From: Nitrospira_E sp965223635 | GTDB taxonomy: Bacteria; Nitrospirota; Nitrospiria; Nitrospirales; UBA8639 | Assembly (NCBI GenBank): GCA_965223635.1 | Contig: OZ245007.1 | Coordinates: 1,116,001 to 1,180,000 of the forward strand | Direction of reading: 5' to 3' | Length of the DNA: 64,000 nucleotides | In this document: one piece after another, positions 8,894-17,388 of the stretch | Numbering within the stretch: position 1 is the stretch's first letter | Layout of the letters: each line of letters opens with the position of its first letter | Made by a program: the position numbers and the translations under genes | Notes under the pieces: model-generated | What the model saw: only the letters and a program-made list of their open reading frames with translations | Database searches by the model: none | What the model was told of the DNA's origin: nothing

Positions 8894-9586
8894 ATGGCTC
8901 GGCTACCACGGTTTTTTGTCCCTGGTGTTCCTCTCCACGTTATTCAACGCGGGAATAATCGCACTAAGGTGTTTGGGCAAATTAAGGATTATCAGACGTA
9001 TTTAGACTGGTTAAAGGAATCCGCCCAAGCGCATGGGTGTTCTATTCATGCCTATGTACTTATGACAAATCACGTTCACCTGTTAGTGACTCCATCTCAC
9101 CAGGAGAGCTTACCTAAAACATTGCAATCACTAGGACGACGCTATGTCCAATATTTCAATGCCATGTATGATCGTACGGGCACACTTTGGGAAGGGCGCT
9201 ACCGAGCCACGCTCATAGAAGGCGAGGAGTATTTCTTGACCTGTTGCCGCTATATCGAGCTGAACCCCGTACGGGCTGAACTGGTGAAACACCCGCGAGA
9301 TTATCCTTGGTCAAGCTACCATTATCATGCTGAAGGAAAAGCAAACAATCTCCTGACAGCCCATAGTCTCTACCAACGGTTGGGACGCTCTGCCGAGGCA
9401 CGGCAACAAGCCTATCGAACGTTGTTCCGTCATCACCTAAGCGGAGAAACATTAGACACTATTCGCGAAGCCACAAATAAAGCCTGGGTCTTAGGAAGTG
9501 AGAAATTCAAAGATCGAATGGCTAAAAAACTTGACCGCCGCATAGAACCCTTACCAAGGGGTCGGCCATCACTAGATAAGCACTAG
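8894..9586 (+). CDS. REP-associated tyrosine transposase (RAYT, Y1/IS200-like)
   Basis: A 230-residue Y1-type HUH nuclease of the RAYT group. The HUH motif is in MTNHVHLLVTP (about residues 56-66). The catalytic tyrosine lies in the CRYIELNPVRAELV helix, and GTLWEGRYRAT is characteristic of the family. RAYTs cut single-stranded REP palindromes and are thought to spread them without moving themselves. The ribosome site AAGGAGAAAATATG is good. The gene is bracketed by two palindromes with the core GGGGTCAGACTCGA, one of which is a perfect hairpin (9614-9651). The basic C-terminal tail is intact, so it may be active. Confidence 0.92.
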   Translation: MARLPRFFVPGVPLHVIQRGNNRTKVFGQIKDYQTYLDWLKESAQAHGCSIHAYVLMTNHVHLLVTPSHQESLPKTLQSLGRRYVQYFNAMYDRTGTLWEGRYRATLIEGEEYFLTCCRYIELNPVRAELVKHPRDYPWSSYHYHAEGKANNLLTAHSLYQRLGRSAEARQQAYRTLFRHHLSGETLDTIREATNKAWVLGSEKFKDRMAKKLDRRIEPLPRGRPSLDKH

Positions 9587-9613
9587 ATTGCTTATATATT
9601 ATAGTAAGAGTAG

Positions 9614-9651
9614 GGGGTCAGACTCGAATTAAATAATTCGAGTCTGACCCC
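9614..9651 (+). repeat. REP palindrome, right of RAYT (perfect hairpin)
   Basis: GGGGTCAGACTCGAATT at 9614-9630 and its exact complement at 9635-9651 are separated by AAAT. This perfect 17 bp stem with a 4-base loop is the likely substrate of the adjacent RAYT. It might also act as a terminator for the RAYT gene. Confidence 0.85.
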
Positions 9652-9667
9652 TTAAAATTTTCGGTTT

Positions 9668-10372
9668 TTAGCGTTCGGGAGAAGGAGCAGGACGTTTCAG
9701 CTCTTCCAATCCCACATGCTTTGGAAGAAGGACAGGGAAAACAATGCCGATGGGGTCTCCTCGCTGAATCGTGATGGGATCTTGAGAAGGAATATCTAAT
9801 TGCAGAAGAAAGTTTGTGACAAACGCATCATAGTCGGGGAGAAAATCGTATAGATTCGGAGTCGTCTTATATTCCTGGGTTTTGATACCTTCCCAAATAG
9901 AAAAAGGCCGTTGTGGAAAATGATAAAAATGATTGGGCACATCCTTCATCATCATGCCTAACTGTTTGGGATAATAAAATCGAATGCCACAACAGAGCTT
10001 GGGAAACCCGCTATTTAGAATGGTATCCACATACATCCCAGAAAAGGATTTATAGCCTAACAACCGTTCCTCAGGAAGAATAGGAGGGGATTGCCATTCA
10101 AACCCCGTCCCAGCCCGTCGAATCCGACAATCTGCTGGAGAGCGAATGAGCCACCCATACTGCCCCACAAATCGAACAGGGCCACAGTCATCAGGAATTA
10201 CCTTATATCCACTACCGGCAAGATGACGTTGCTCATCTAGAGACATTCCTGTCATCAAGGGTCGATGGGGATGAAAATCCAGCTTCAATCGTTCAGGAGC
10301 AAAGGCAGAGGAATATTCCCGCTCCCAATAGAGCACCCACTTCGTATCGGTCCTTCCTGGCAATTCACTCAT
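9668..10372 (-). CDS. Hypothetical protein, unrecognised
   Basis: 234 residues with no signal peptide or membrane segment and no family I can name with confidence. It is rich in aromatic residues and prolines (for example GQYGWLIRSPADCRIRR, FYYPKQLGMMM, NHFYHFPQRPF), with a C-terminal ITIQRGDPIGIVFPVLLPK that looks like the closing strand of a beta-barrel or cupin-like fold. A distant resemblance to DUF6065-type proteins is possible but unchecked. It starts 33 bases after the flavodoxin-like gene on the same strand, so the two may be cotranscribed. Its 3' end abuts the RAYT palindrome. Confidence 0.65.
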   Translation of the reverse strand: MSELPGRTDTKWVLYWEREYSSAFAPERLKLDFHPHRPLMTGMSLDEQRHLAGSGYKVIPDDCGPVRFVGQYGWLIRSPADCRIRRAGTGFEWQSPPILPEERLLGYKSFSGMYVDTILNSGFPKLCCGIRFYYPKQLGMMMKDVPNHFYHFPQRPFSIWEGIKTQEYKTTPNLYDFLPDYDAFVTNFLLQLDIPSQDPITIQRGDPIGIVFPVLLPKHVGLEELKRPAPSPER

Positions 10373-10405
10373 AGAGCAATCTTTGTGATGAGGATAAAGA
10401 ATATC

Positions 10406-11029
10406 TTACTTTATGGCTGAGGAACTTTCGCCTCGCTTTAGCATCCATGCGACTTCAGCAACACGTTTGCCTAAAATCCAGGCTTCTGATTTTTCTTGTT
10501 CGCTAATACCTGGACTATCACCTTCCGTTGTGGCTGATGCACCAAAGGCTCCGCCATCACTCACCACAATCATTTGATTGCCAAGCATCGCAGCCAAAAT
10601 GGTTAACATGGTCACTTCTTTCCCACTGGAAACTTGCCCACCCGTGGCAAAGGCCGCCCCAACTTTATTTCGCATTTTAAATTCCGGAAACACACCAAAT
10701 TCAAATTGCCACCGATCAAAAAACATTTTGACTTCCCCAGACATATTCGACCAATACACTGGCGACCCTACAACTAACGCATCGCTACTGAATAGCAAGT
10801 CTGCTGTAACGTCTCCAACCCGCGTTCGCAGTACCTGCGTACCGGGAATAGATTTGGCTCCTTCGACCACGCTCTGAGCCATCACTTCTGTATTGCCCGA
10901 CAGGGAATGGTACGCAACAAGAACTTGAATGGTATCAGGCGGAGATTGGACCTGCGCTGCAACATGGGAACAGCCAACGCAAAGGACAACTAATCCCAAA
11001 AACAGACGCATAACAGGTTGACCAATCAT
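10406..11029 (-). CDS. Exported flavodoxin-like / NADPH-dependent FMN reductase-family protein
   Basis: About 207 residues. The core (about 38-200) is a flavodoxin/WrbA-type fold: VLVAYHSLSGNTEVMAQ forms the FMN phosphate loop, and ALVVGSPVYWSNMSGEVKMFFDR and AAFATGGQVSSGKE are the other flavin-contacting loops. Unusually for this fold, an N-terminal signal peptide (MRLFLGLVVLCVGCSHVAAQ) is present, giving either a lipoprotein (Cys in VGC) or cleavage after VAA. ATG 11029 and ATG 11011 are both possible starts. Probably a periplasmic or membrane-attached flavoprotein with unknown substrate; quinone reduction is a guess from WrbA relatives. Confidence 0.8.
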   Translation of the reverse strand: MIGQPVMRLFLGLVVLCVGCSHVAAQVQSPPDTIQVLVAYHSLSGNTEVMAQSVVEGAKSIPGTQVLRTRVGDVTADLLFSSDALVVGSPVYWSNMSGEVKMFFDRWQFEFGVFPEFKMRNKVGAAFATGGQVSSGKEVTMLTILAAMLGNQMIVVSDGGAFGASATTEGDSPGISEQEKSEAWILGKRVAEVAWMLKRGESSSAIK

Positions 11030-11119
11030 CAAAAGTCATGAGAGCCTAGAAGTAGAGGAAACCAGACTAAACGCATGACTCAAGAAAGGGTGGATTAAAA
11101 GATATTGAAAAACAAAGCG

Positions 11120-11308
11120 TTATTGTCGCCCAATTTCTTCATCAATTTGCTCTTCCACCGACACATGCGTCAGAGCCCCGCGATAATCACACTTATGACA
11201 CCGCACCCGAAATTCCTCCAGCCACCGCTCTTGCACAAAATGTTGATGACACTTCGGACAGGCAAATACCCCCTTCACATAATGCACTTGCTTCTTATAC
11301 TTCATCAT
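11120..11308 (-). CDS. Small zinc-ribbon protein
   Basis: About 62 residues with two knuckles, CPKC and CHKC, forming a zinc ribbon, and an acidic C-terminus. The start at 11308 is chosen because GAGGGG lies just upstream; the frame is open to 11362. It may bind nucleic acid or protein; function unknown. It lies 85 bases downstream of xerD on the same strand. Confidence 0.65.
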   Translation of the reverse strand: MMKYKKQVHYVKGVFACPKCHQHFVQERWLEEFRVRCHKCDYRGALTHVSVEEQIDEEIGRQ

Positions 11309-11392
11309 CAAACCCCTCAAAAAAATAGAATGATTACCAACAGTTAGCCTGCCACACCCCATTTCCCAATTGCAACTTTGGGTTCAACTCTA

Positions 11393-12322
11393 CTAAAGAA
11401 CAGATGAGGAAACAGCTTTTTTGGCTGACTTATGTTGTTTGCGCGGAAAGTAGGTGTCGTGGACTTTTTTGAGGCGGGTGTGCTCGACGTGCGTGTATAT
11501 TTGGGTGGTGGCGATGCTGGAATGGCCTAACATCATTTGGACGGATCGGAGGTCAGCGCCGTGGTCTAACAAATGTGTGGCAAATGAATGCCGAAGCATG
11601 TGGGGTGAGATTGGTTTCGTAATGCCGGCTCGAACTGCTCGGGATTTGAGAATGTTCCAAAAACATTGTCGGCTCATGCCTCGCCCTAACCGAGTCAGAA
11701 AAAGATCATGGGACTTCTTTTTTTTGAGATAGTGAGGTCGAATCGCTTCCAAATAATGAGCAACCAGATCTCTGGCCTTTTGACCAATTGGCACAATGCG
11801 TTGCTTATCCCTTTTCCCTGTGGCTTGCAAGAACCCAACTTCAACATTGAGATCACTCATTCGTAACGTAACTAATTCTGAAACGCGAAGCCCTGTAGCA
11901 TAGAGCAATTCCACCATAGCTGCATCACGCTGATCATCTCGATGATCTATAGCTGGAAGGTTGAGCAATCTGGTCACTTCAGCTTCTGACAAGAGCTTTG
12001 GCAGTTGCACCCATTGCTTCGGCGTCCCTTTTAATATCCCCTCCAACGCCCCACCCCCCTGAACGGCAGCGCTATGCTTATAAAATCCCCGGACTGCCGC
12101 AAGACAGCGTGCAATTGAAGAGGCAGACAACCCAGCTGCTTTCAAACTACGGAGAAACTCAACCCACAGCGGTTTCGTCAGGGCCTGAAAATCAGTAAGG
12201 CCTTCTTGTTGGAAAAAATCAGCCAGTTTTCGCAAATCTCGACGATAGGCGGCGACGGTATTAGTTGCACAGCCGCTTTCTACTTGCAGCATTGTCAGGT
12301 ATTCGTCCATTAATTCTTGCAT
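11393..12322 (-). CDS. xerD: Site-specific tyrosine recombinase XerD
   Basis: A 309-residue tyrosine recombinase that resolves chromosome dimers at dif together with XerC. There is an N-terminal SAM-like core-binding domain (about 1-100) and a catalytic domain (about 110-295). Catalytic residues are visible: Arg in YATGLRVSELVTL, His-x-x-Arg in HMLRHSFATHLL, His in MMLGHSSIATTQ and the nucleophile Tyr in QIYTHVEHTRLK. Length and lack of neighbouring mobile genes fit the housekeeping XerC/D rather than a phage integrase. XerD is favoured over XerC by overall similarity, but I cannot separate them firmly. The C-terminus carries a short basic extension. Confidence 0.85.
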   Translation of the reverse strand: MQELMDEYLTMLQVESGCATNTVAAYRRDLRKLADFFQQEGLTDFQALTKPLWVEFLRSLKAAGLSASSIARCLAAVRGFYKHSAAVQGGGALEGILKGTPKQWVQLPKLLSEAEVTRLLNLPAIDHRDDQRDAAMVELLYATGLRVSELVTLRMSDLNVEVGFLQATGKRDKQRIVPIGQKARDLVAHYLEAIRPHYLKKKKSHDLFLTRLGRGMSRQCFWNILKSRAVRAGITKPISPHMLRHSFATHLLDHGADLRSVQMMLGHSSIATTQIYTHVEHTRLKKVHDTYFPRKQHKSAKKAVSSSVL

Positions 12323-12393
12323 AACAGTTTTAGGTTGCAGCCTTCCCTCCTATCTCACATTGAAACACGTTTTGTTTTGCACATCTGGGTGAT

Positions 12394-12423
12394 TTGACAA
12401 AATTTGTGGTGTTCTTCTATTTA
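12394..12423 (+). promoter_or_regulatory. Possible sigma70 promoter upstream of the TPR/binding-protein gene
   Basis: TTGACA at 12394-12399 is followed after 18 bases by TATTTA (12418-12423). The -35 is perfect and the -10 is weak. It lies in the divergent region between xerD and the gene at 12527; a second candidate -10 (TATACT, 12442-12447) is nearby. Confidence 0.35.
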
Positions 12424-12526
12424 GGTAAGCGCAATTCCTGATATACTACTCTTAAACATCCACCTACTACCCTCTTCTGCCAACTATATTGATCCATCAC
12501 TACATATATTTCCCGTTGTCATTCCC

Positions 12527-14461
12527 GTGCTTTCTCACTGTATGACTCTCCCCTCCCGAATTCAATCTTCCCTATTTCGGAGAGCATGTCTCATTGTCAT
12601 CTTCCTGGTCTTGGGGTCCCTCGGAACAATGGCAGTTCCTGATTATGTCTTGGCCAAGAAGGCTTCCCGCCTTGATGAGGCCAAAACCCTATTAAAAAAA
12701 GGGAAGTCGGCTAAAGCCTTGGAAGTTTTGGAGGAATTGATTGATTCGCTTCCGACCCCCGCGATCCTACAAGAAGCCTATCTCCTCCAAGCCAAGGCCC
12801 TAAAGAAACGCAACCAAATACCAGAGGCCATGAGTGTTTTAGAGCAATTATTGGAAGAATTTCCGTTCTCTCCTATAACCAACCCCGCACGAATCCTCCT
12901 TGCTGAACTCTCGATCAAAACCAATGACTACACTCAGGCCTTAGATCAGCTATACCTTGCCTTAGATTATGCCACTGAACAGGCCTCCCGTCGAACTGTC
13001 TTACAACTCATTCGTCAAGCTGAACAAGAAAATGGCAACCCCTTGGGTGCCGTAAAAGCCGCACTCAATGAAATGATGCTCGTCGACCCTGCTGAACGGC
13101 TCGAACTCGAACAGTTCGTCCAATCACTTGTTTTGCAGCATTTAGATGAGGAGGCCCTTCAAGAACTCATCGAAAGCCACCCTACCCGATATCCCGGCGA
13201 TATCGCCACAATTCGGTTGATTGAAATTCATACGTCCCGTGGGGATGAAGTCCTAGCTGAACGAGATATTCGTGGTTTTCTGAAGCGATTTCCTACCCAT
13301 CCCTATGCACAAACGGCCATGGCCCTTCTCCAATCGTTCATCAGCAAGATTAAAGTCCATCAACATATTCTAGCTGTGGCCTTGCCCTTTTCAGGCCCCA
13401 TGAAACCGTATGGAACCGATTTATTGAATGGAATCCGATTGGCAATGGACATTGCCAAAGAACAATGGGGGCTCTCATCTATTGGTCTCGTAGTGAAAGA
13501 CACCACCACCCTCACATCACCTTTACGCGTTGAGATCCAACAACTGCTCAATGAGTTTCAACCTCGCGCTGTCATTGGCCCATTACTGTCTAGAGAAATA
13601 CGCAACTTAGGCCGCATGCCCGATAATTATGCCACCCCCTTTCTCACACCCTCATCAACTTTGCTGAATGTTCGGCAATATGGATCGTATTGGTTTAATA
13701 CCGCCATGACCTCTTCCGTGCAAGCCAAACGCCTCGTGGAATATGCCATGATGAAATTGGACTACCACCGATTTTGTATCATCTATCCCAAAACATCTTA
13801 CGGACGGGAATTAGCCGATATGTTTGCCAAAGAAGTGATCCATTCCGGCGGGGAGATTGTTGCAGTTGAAGAATATTTGGAGGAACAAACAGACATTGGC
13901 GAACAGTTGCGGCGTATAAAAGCCAAAGACCTGCAACAATATGGGCTTGAGGAACCAGAAGAAACACGAACAGGCGAAGAACGTCTTGTGTATACTCCAG
14001 GCTTTGATGCCGTCTTCCTGCCTGGGCAGCCGGTACATTTAGCGATCTTTGCGGCCCAATTGGCATTTTTTGACATGAATGTTCCAATTCTTGGGGGCAA
14101 TAGCTGGCATAATCCCGAGCTGTTCCGATGGGCCAAACAAGACTTGAATGGCAGTATTTTCGTGGATGGGTTTTTTCTGAATAGTCCTGATCCCAGCGTA
14201 CAAATGTTTATTCAACGCTACCGCAATCAGTTTAAAAAAGACCCTTCGCTTTTTGCCGTGCAAGCTTTTGACGCCGCCACAGTAGTCTTAGAAACGCTTC
14301 GCAAAGGGGCGCAGTCTGGACAGGATGTCTGGGATCAACTTGTCCGTCGGTCGGATCTGCCCGCCTTAAGTGGCTTTGCGTCTTTTAGCTCAGCGGGCAT
14401 CTTGAATCGCCGTCTCTATATTCTTGAAGTGAATAACCGTGCCTTTACTCAACTGAATTAG
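12527..14461 (+). CDS. TPR plus periplasmic-binding-fold protein (LpoA-like / ABC substrate-binding)
   Basis: A 644-residue exported protein. A signal-type hydrophobic segment (about 20-43) leads into TPR-like helical repeats (about 48-270, e.g. AKTLLKKGKSAKALEVLEEL). A type I periplasmic-binding fold (about 280-640) follows, with the opening LAVALPFSGPMKPYGTDLLNG and the ending AFDAATVVLETL. This two-part layout is that of penicillin-binding-protein activators (LpoA) and of branched-chain amino-acid binding proteins. In this context, without transporter genes, an LpoA-like envelope role is the better guess. ATG 12542 is an alternative start. The site-2 protease gene follows after 5 bases. 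Confidence 0.75.
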   Translation: MLSHCMTLPSRIQSSLFRRACLIVIFLVLGSLGTMAVPDYVLAKKASRLDEAKTLLKKGKSAKALEVLEELIDSLPTPAILQEAYLLQAKALKKRNQIPEAMSVLEQLLEEFPFSPITNPARILLAELSIKTNDYTQALDQLYLALDYATEQASRRTVLQLIRQAEQENGNPLGAVKAALNEMMLVDPAERLELEQFVQSLVLQHLDEEALQELIESHPTRYPGDIATIRLIEIHTSRGDEVLAERDIRGFLKRFPTHPYAQTAMALLQSFISKIKVHQHILAVALPFSGPMKPYGTDLLNGIRLAMDIAKEQWGLSSIGLVVKDTTTLTSPLRVEIQQLLNEFQPRAVIGPLLSREIRNLGRMPDNYATPFLTPSSTLLNVRQYGSYWFNTAMTSSVQAKRLVEYAMMKLDYHRFCIIYPKTSYGRELADMFAKEVIHSGGEIVAVEEYLEEQTDIGEQLRRIKAKDLQQYGLEEPEETRTGEERLVYTPGFDAVFLPGQPVHLAIFAAQLAFFDMNVPILGGNSWHNPELFRWAKQDLNGSIFVDGFFLNSPDPSVQMFIQRYRNQFKKDPSLFAVQAFDAATVVLETLRKGAQSGQDVWDQLVRRSDLPALSGFASFSSAGILNRRLYILEVNNRAFTQLN

Positions 14462-14466
14462 TCCCT

Positions 14467-15180
14467 ATGGATTCGCTTACTTCTTTTCTCCATACGCTTT
14501 CGTATATGCTCGTGCCTCTGTTGGCCGCGGTGATTTTCCACGAATATGCCCATGGGTGGGTTGCCAATTTCTTTGGTGATCAAACAGCCAAAGCTCAAGG
14601 ACGATTAACGCTTAACCCTCTTCCTCACATTGATCTCTGGGGAAGCATCCTGGTCCCCATCATGCTCTCACTAGTTCCTGGTGGGGTCATTTTTGGTTGG
14701 GCCAAACCCGTTCCAGTCAACCCCTCACAACTCCATAATCCACGACGTGATATGGCTCTTGTCGCCATCGCGGGTCCTCTCATGAATTTATTCTTGGCCG
14801 TTATCAGCGGTATCTTATTGATGCTCTTGGTCTATATGGACCCGACCATCCAAGCCAACTGGCCACCACAGCCCGGGACCGAGCCTCGTCAAGATATGTT
14901 AGGCATGGTGCTCGTTCCACTCGCAGCCATGGCCCTCTCATCCATGATTGTGAATATTGTCCTTCTCTCCTTTAATCTCCTACCCTTTCCCCCGTTGGAT
15001 GGCAGCCGGGTTTTACGAAGTTTGTTACCTTACAAACACGCCATGCTCTTGAATCGCTTGGAGCCCTATGGCATGCTCATCATCTTCGGTTTACTCATGT
15101 TAGATTCACGCATTCCTATTATTAGCTCATTTATATTCTTGATGTTTGGCCTCATTGGCCAACCCTTTTTACCGGCATAA
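14467..15180 (+). CDS. Site-2 protease family (M50) membrane metalloprotease
   Basis: A 237-residue intramembrane zinc protease. The HExxH motif is in FHEYAHGWVANFFGD (about residues 22-36), and the second metal ligand motif is in NLLPFPPLDGSRVL (about 172-185). About five to six membrane segments are visible. No PDZ domain is present, so it belongs to the small YwhC/rhomboid-like S2P group rather than RseP. It starts 5 bases after the preceding gene and ends 33 bases before trpS, suggesting an operon. Its substrate is unknown. Confidence 0.88.
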   Translation: MDSLTSFLHTLSYMLVPLLAAVIFHEYAHGWVANFFGDQTAKAQGRLTLNPLPHIDLWGSILVPIMLSLVPGGVIFGWAKPVPVNPSQLHNPRRDMALVAIAGPLMNLFLAVISGILLMLLVYMDPTIQANWPPQPGTEPRQDMLGMVLVPLAAMALSSMIVNIVLLSFNLLPFPPLDGSRVLRSLLPYKHAMLLNRLEPYGMLIIFGLLMLDSRIPIISSFIFLMFGLIGQPFLPA

Positions 15181-15213
15181 ATATTAGGGATCGAGCAGCG
15201 AAAGATTTTACAA

Positions 15214-16194
15214 ATGTCTACACGTGTACTTAGCGGCATGCAACCAAGTGGACTCATGCATCTCGGCAATTTGCTTGGGGCATTAGAAAATTGGAAAACA
15301 CTTCAAGCTGAACATGACTGCTTTTTCTTTGTGGCGGATTGGCATGCACTCTCAACCAATTATGCCGACACCAGCCGGGTGAAAGAATTTACCCAAGAGC
15401 TACTGATTGACTGGTTGGCAGCCGGAATTGACCCCAATAAAACCACGGTCTTTATCCAATCACATGTTCCTGAGCATGCGATTCTGCATTTACTCTTCTC
15501 CATGATCATTCCTATTCCTTGGTTAGAGCGAAATCCGACTTATAAAGAAAAACAGGACGAGATTAAGGAAAAGGATCTCTCAACCTATGGGTTTTTAGGT
15601 TATCCAGTGCTTCAGGCTGCAGACATCCTGCTGTACAAGCCTGATCTTGTCCCGGTAGGCAAGGATCAACTCCCGCATTTGGAGCTGACACGAGAAGTTG
15701 GCCGTCGGTTCAATAGTTTGTACACCTCAGTTTTTCCAGACCCCAAAGAATATTTGACCAAATTTCCTAAAGTGTTGGGGATTGACGGGCGAAAAATGAG
15801 TAAGAGCTATCACAACACCATCAATCTGTCCGATACCGAGCCGGTGGTTCGGCAAAAACTGAAAACGATGGTCACCGACCCGGCCAGAGTCCGACGGACA
15901 GATAAAGGGAACCCTGAAGTTTGTCCAGTCTATGATTTTCACAAGATCTTTTCCAATGAATCCATGCTTAAACAAGTTGATGCCGATTGCCGAACAGCAG
16001 CCATTGGCTGCATCGACTGCAAAAAACAGGTGGGCGATGCGATGGTAGAACGGTTTTCTCCTATGTGGGAAACTCGTGCAGCCATGACCGCCCAACCGCA
16101 ACAAACTCAAGAGGTCGTTGAGGAAGGTCGAAAACGGGCCTCTGTTGTCGCAAGCCAGACCATCAAAGAAGTAAAGGAGGCCATGAGGATATGA
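15214..16194 (+). CDS. trpS: Tryptophanyl-tRNA synthetase
   Basis: A 326-residue class I synthetase charging tRNA-Trp. The HIGH-like motif is PSGLMHLGNLLGALENW (about 10-26) and the KMSKS motif is GRKMSKSYHNTI (about 195-206); both are intact. The length is normal for bacterial TrpRS. It is the last gene of the 12.5-16.2 kb plus-strand group. The gap promoter follows within 35 bases. Confidence 0.97.
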   Translation: MSTRVLSGMQPSGLMHLGNLLGALENWKTLQAEHDCFFFVADWHALSTNYADTSRVKEFTQELLIDWLAAGIDPNKTTVFIQSHVPEHAILHLLFSMIIPIPWLERNPTYKEKQDEIKEKDLSTYGFLGYPVLQAADILLYKPDLVPVGKDQLPHLELTREVGRRFNSLYTSVFPDPKEYLTKFPKVLGIDGRKMSKSYHNTINLSDTEPVVRQKLKTMVTDPARVRRTDKGNPEVCPVYDFHKIFSNESMLKQVDADCRTAAIGCIDCKKQVGDAMVERFSPMWETRAAMTAQPQQTQEVVEEGRKRASVVASQTIKEVKEAMRI

Positions 16195-16226
16195 GAAATC
16201 CTCTTCATGATACGAAAACACTTTTC

Positions 16227-16255
16227 TTGACAGCTTTTTTCCTCCTCGCTAGTAT
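16227..16255 (+). promoter_or_regulatory. Sigma70 promoter for gap-pgk-tpiA-secG
   Basis: TTGACA (16227-16232), a 17-base spacer, and TAGTAT (16250-16255). Both hexamers and the spacing are near consensus. It lies about 55 bases ahead of the gap start codon. Confidence 0.65.
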
Positions 16256-16311
16256 CCATGGCCGCTTTTCTACCAACTATTACACCTCCATGACGGGACA
16301 TTGACATTACG

Positions 16312-17316
16312 ATGAGTATTCGTGTTGCTATTAATGGTTTTGGGCGAATTGGACGAAATTTTTTCCGAACGAGTTATGCCGATACAGAAATCGAGATCGT
16401 GGCATTGAACGATTTAACCGATTCGCAAACGCTTGCACATCTTTTGACCTATGATTCGGTTCATGGGACCTTTCAGGCTAATATCCAGCACACACCAGAT
16501 TCCCTGATCGTTAATGGTAAAACCATCCGTATTTCTGCTATGAAAGACCCCAAGGCCTTGCCTTGGAAAGACCTCCAGATTGATGTGGTTATTGAATCCA
16601 CGGGCCGATTCACTGACCGCCAGAGCGCGGGTCAGCATTTAGAAGCTGGAGCCTCTCGCGTTATTATTTCGGCACCGGCGAAAGACCCTGACAACACGAT
16701 CGTGTTGGGCGTCAACGAATCGACTTACAAGCCGAACGAACACAAAATTATCTCTAATGCCTCTTGTACAACCAATTGTTTGGCTCCACTCTCAAAAATT
16801 ATTTTACAAGAGTTTGGAATTAAACATGCCTTTATGACTACCGTCCATTCATTTACCAATGATCAGCAGCTTCTCGATTTGCCACATAAGGATTTACGGC
16901 GAGCCAGGGCTGCTAGCCTGTCGATGATTCCGACTTCTACTGGCGCGGCCAAAGCCTTACACCTCGTGATTCCTGAATTAAAAGGAAAAATCGACGGCAT
17001 GGCCATTCGTGTCCCTACCCCCAACGTCTCTCTCATCGACCTCTCTGCTGAAGTGGAAAAAGATTGCGATGCCACCACCGTCAATGCTGCCTTCAAGCAA
17101 GCCGCCGCAGGCTCGTTAAAAGGCTATTTGCAGGTTTCTAACGACCCCATTGTTTCCACTGACCTGAACGGATGTCTTTATTCAGCCACGCTTGATGCCC
17201 CTCTAACATCCGTCATGGATAAACGCCTCGTGAAAGTGTTTGCCTGGTATGACAATGAGTGGGGCTATTCATGCCGTTTACGAGACCTAGTCAAATATCT
17301 CGCGCAGCACAATTAA
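16312..17316 (+). CDS. gap: Glyceraldehyde-3-phosphate dehydrogenase
   Basis: A 334-residue enzyme of glycolysis/gluconeogenesis that oxidises and phosphorylates glyceraldehyde-3-phosphate. The NAD-binding start INGFGRIGRNFFR and the active-site SNASCTTNCLAPL (Cys about 150) are intact, as is the C-terminal WYDNEWGYSCRL. It heads the gap-pgk-tpiA-secG cluster; pgk follows after 72 bases. In an autotroph it would also serve carbon assimilation. Confidence 0.97.
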   Translation: MSIRVAINGFGRIGRNFFRTSYADTEIEIVALNDLTDSQTLAHLLTYDSVHGTFQANIQHTPDSLIVNGKTIRISAMKDPKALPWKDLQIDVVIESTGRFTDRQSAGQHLEAGASRVIISAPAKDPDNTIVLGVNESTYKPNEHKIISNASCTTNCLAPLSKIILQEFGIKHAFMTTVHSFTNDQQLLDLPHKDLRRARAASLSMIPTSTGAAKALHLVIPELKGKIDGMAIRVPTPNVSLIDLSAEVEKDCDATTVNAAFKQAAAGSLKGYLQVSNDPIVSTDLNGCLYSATLDAPLTSVMDKRLVKVFAWYDNEWGYSCRLRDLVKYLAQHN

Positions 17317-17388
17317 AATTGACCGCCTGCAGGGCTTGGTGGTACCTGCCCTGTCATACTCCACCTTTCATGGAAGGAATAGGGAGTT

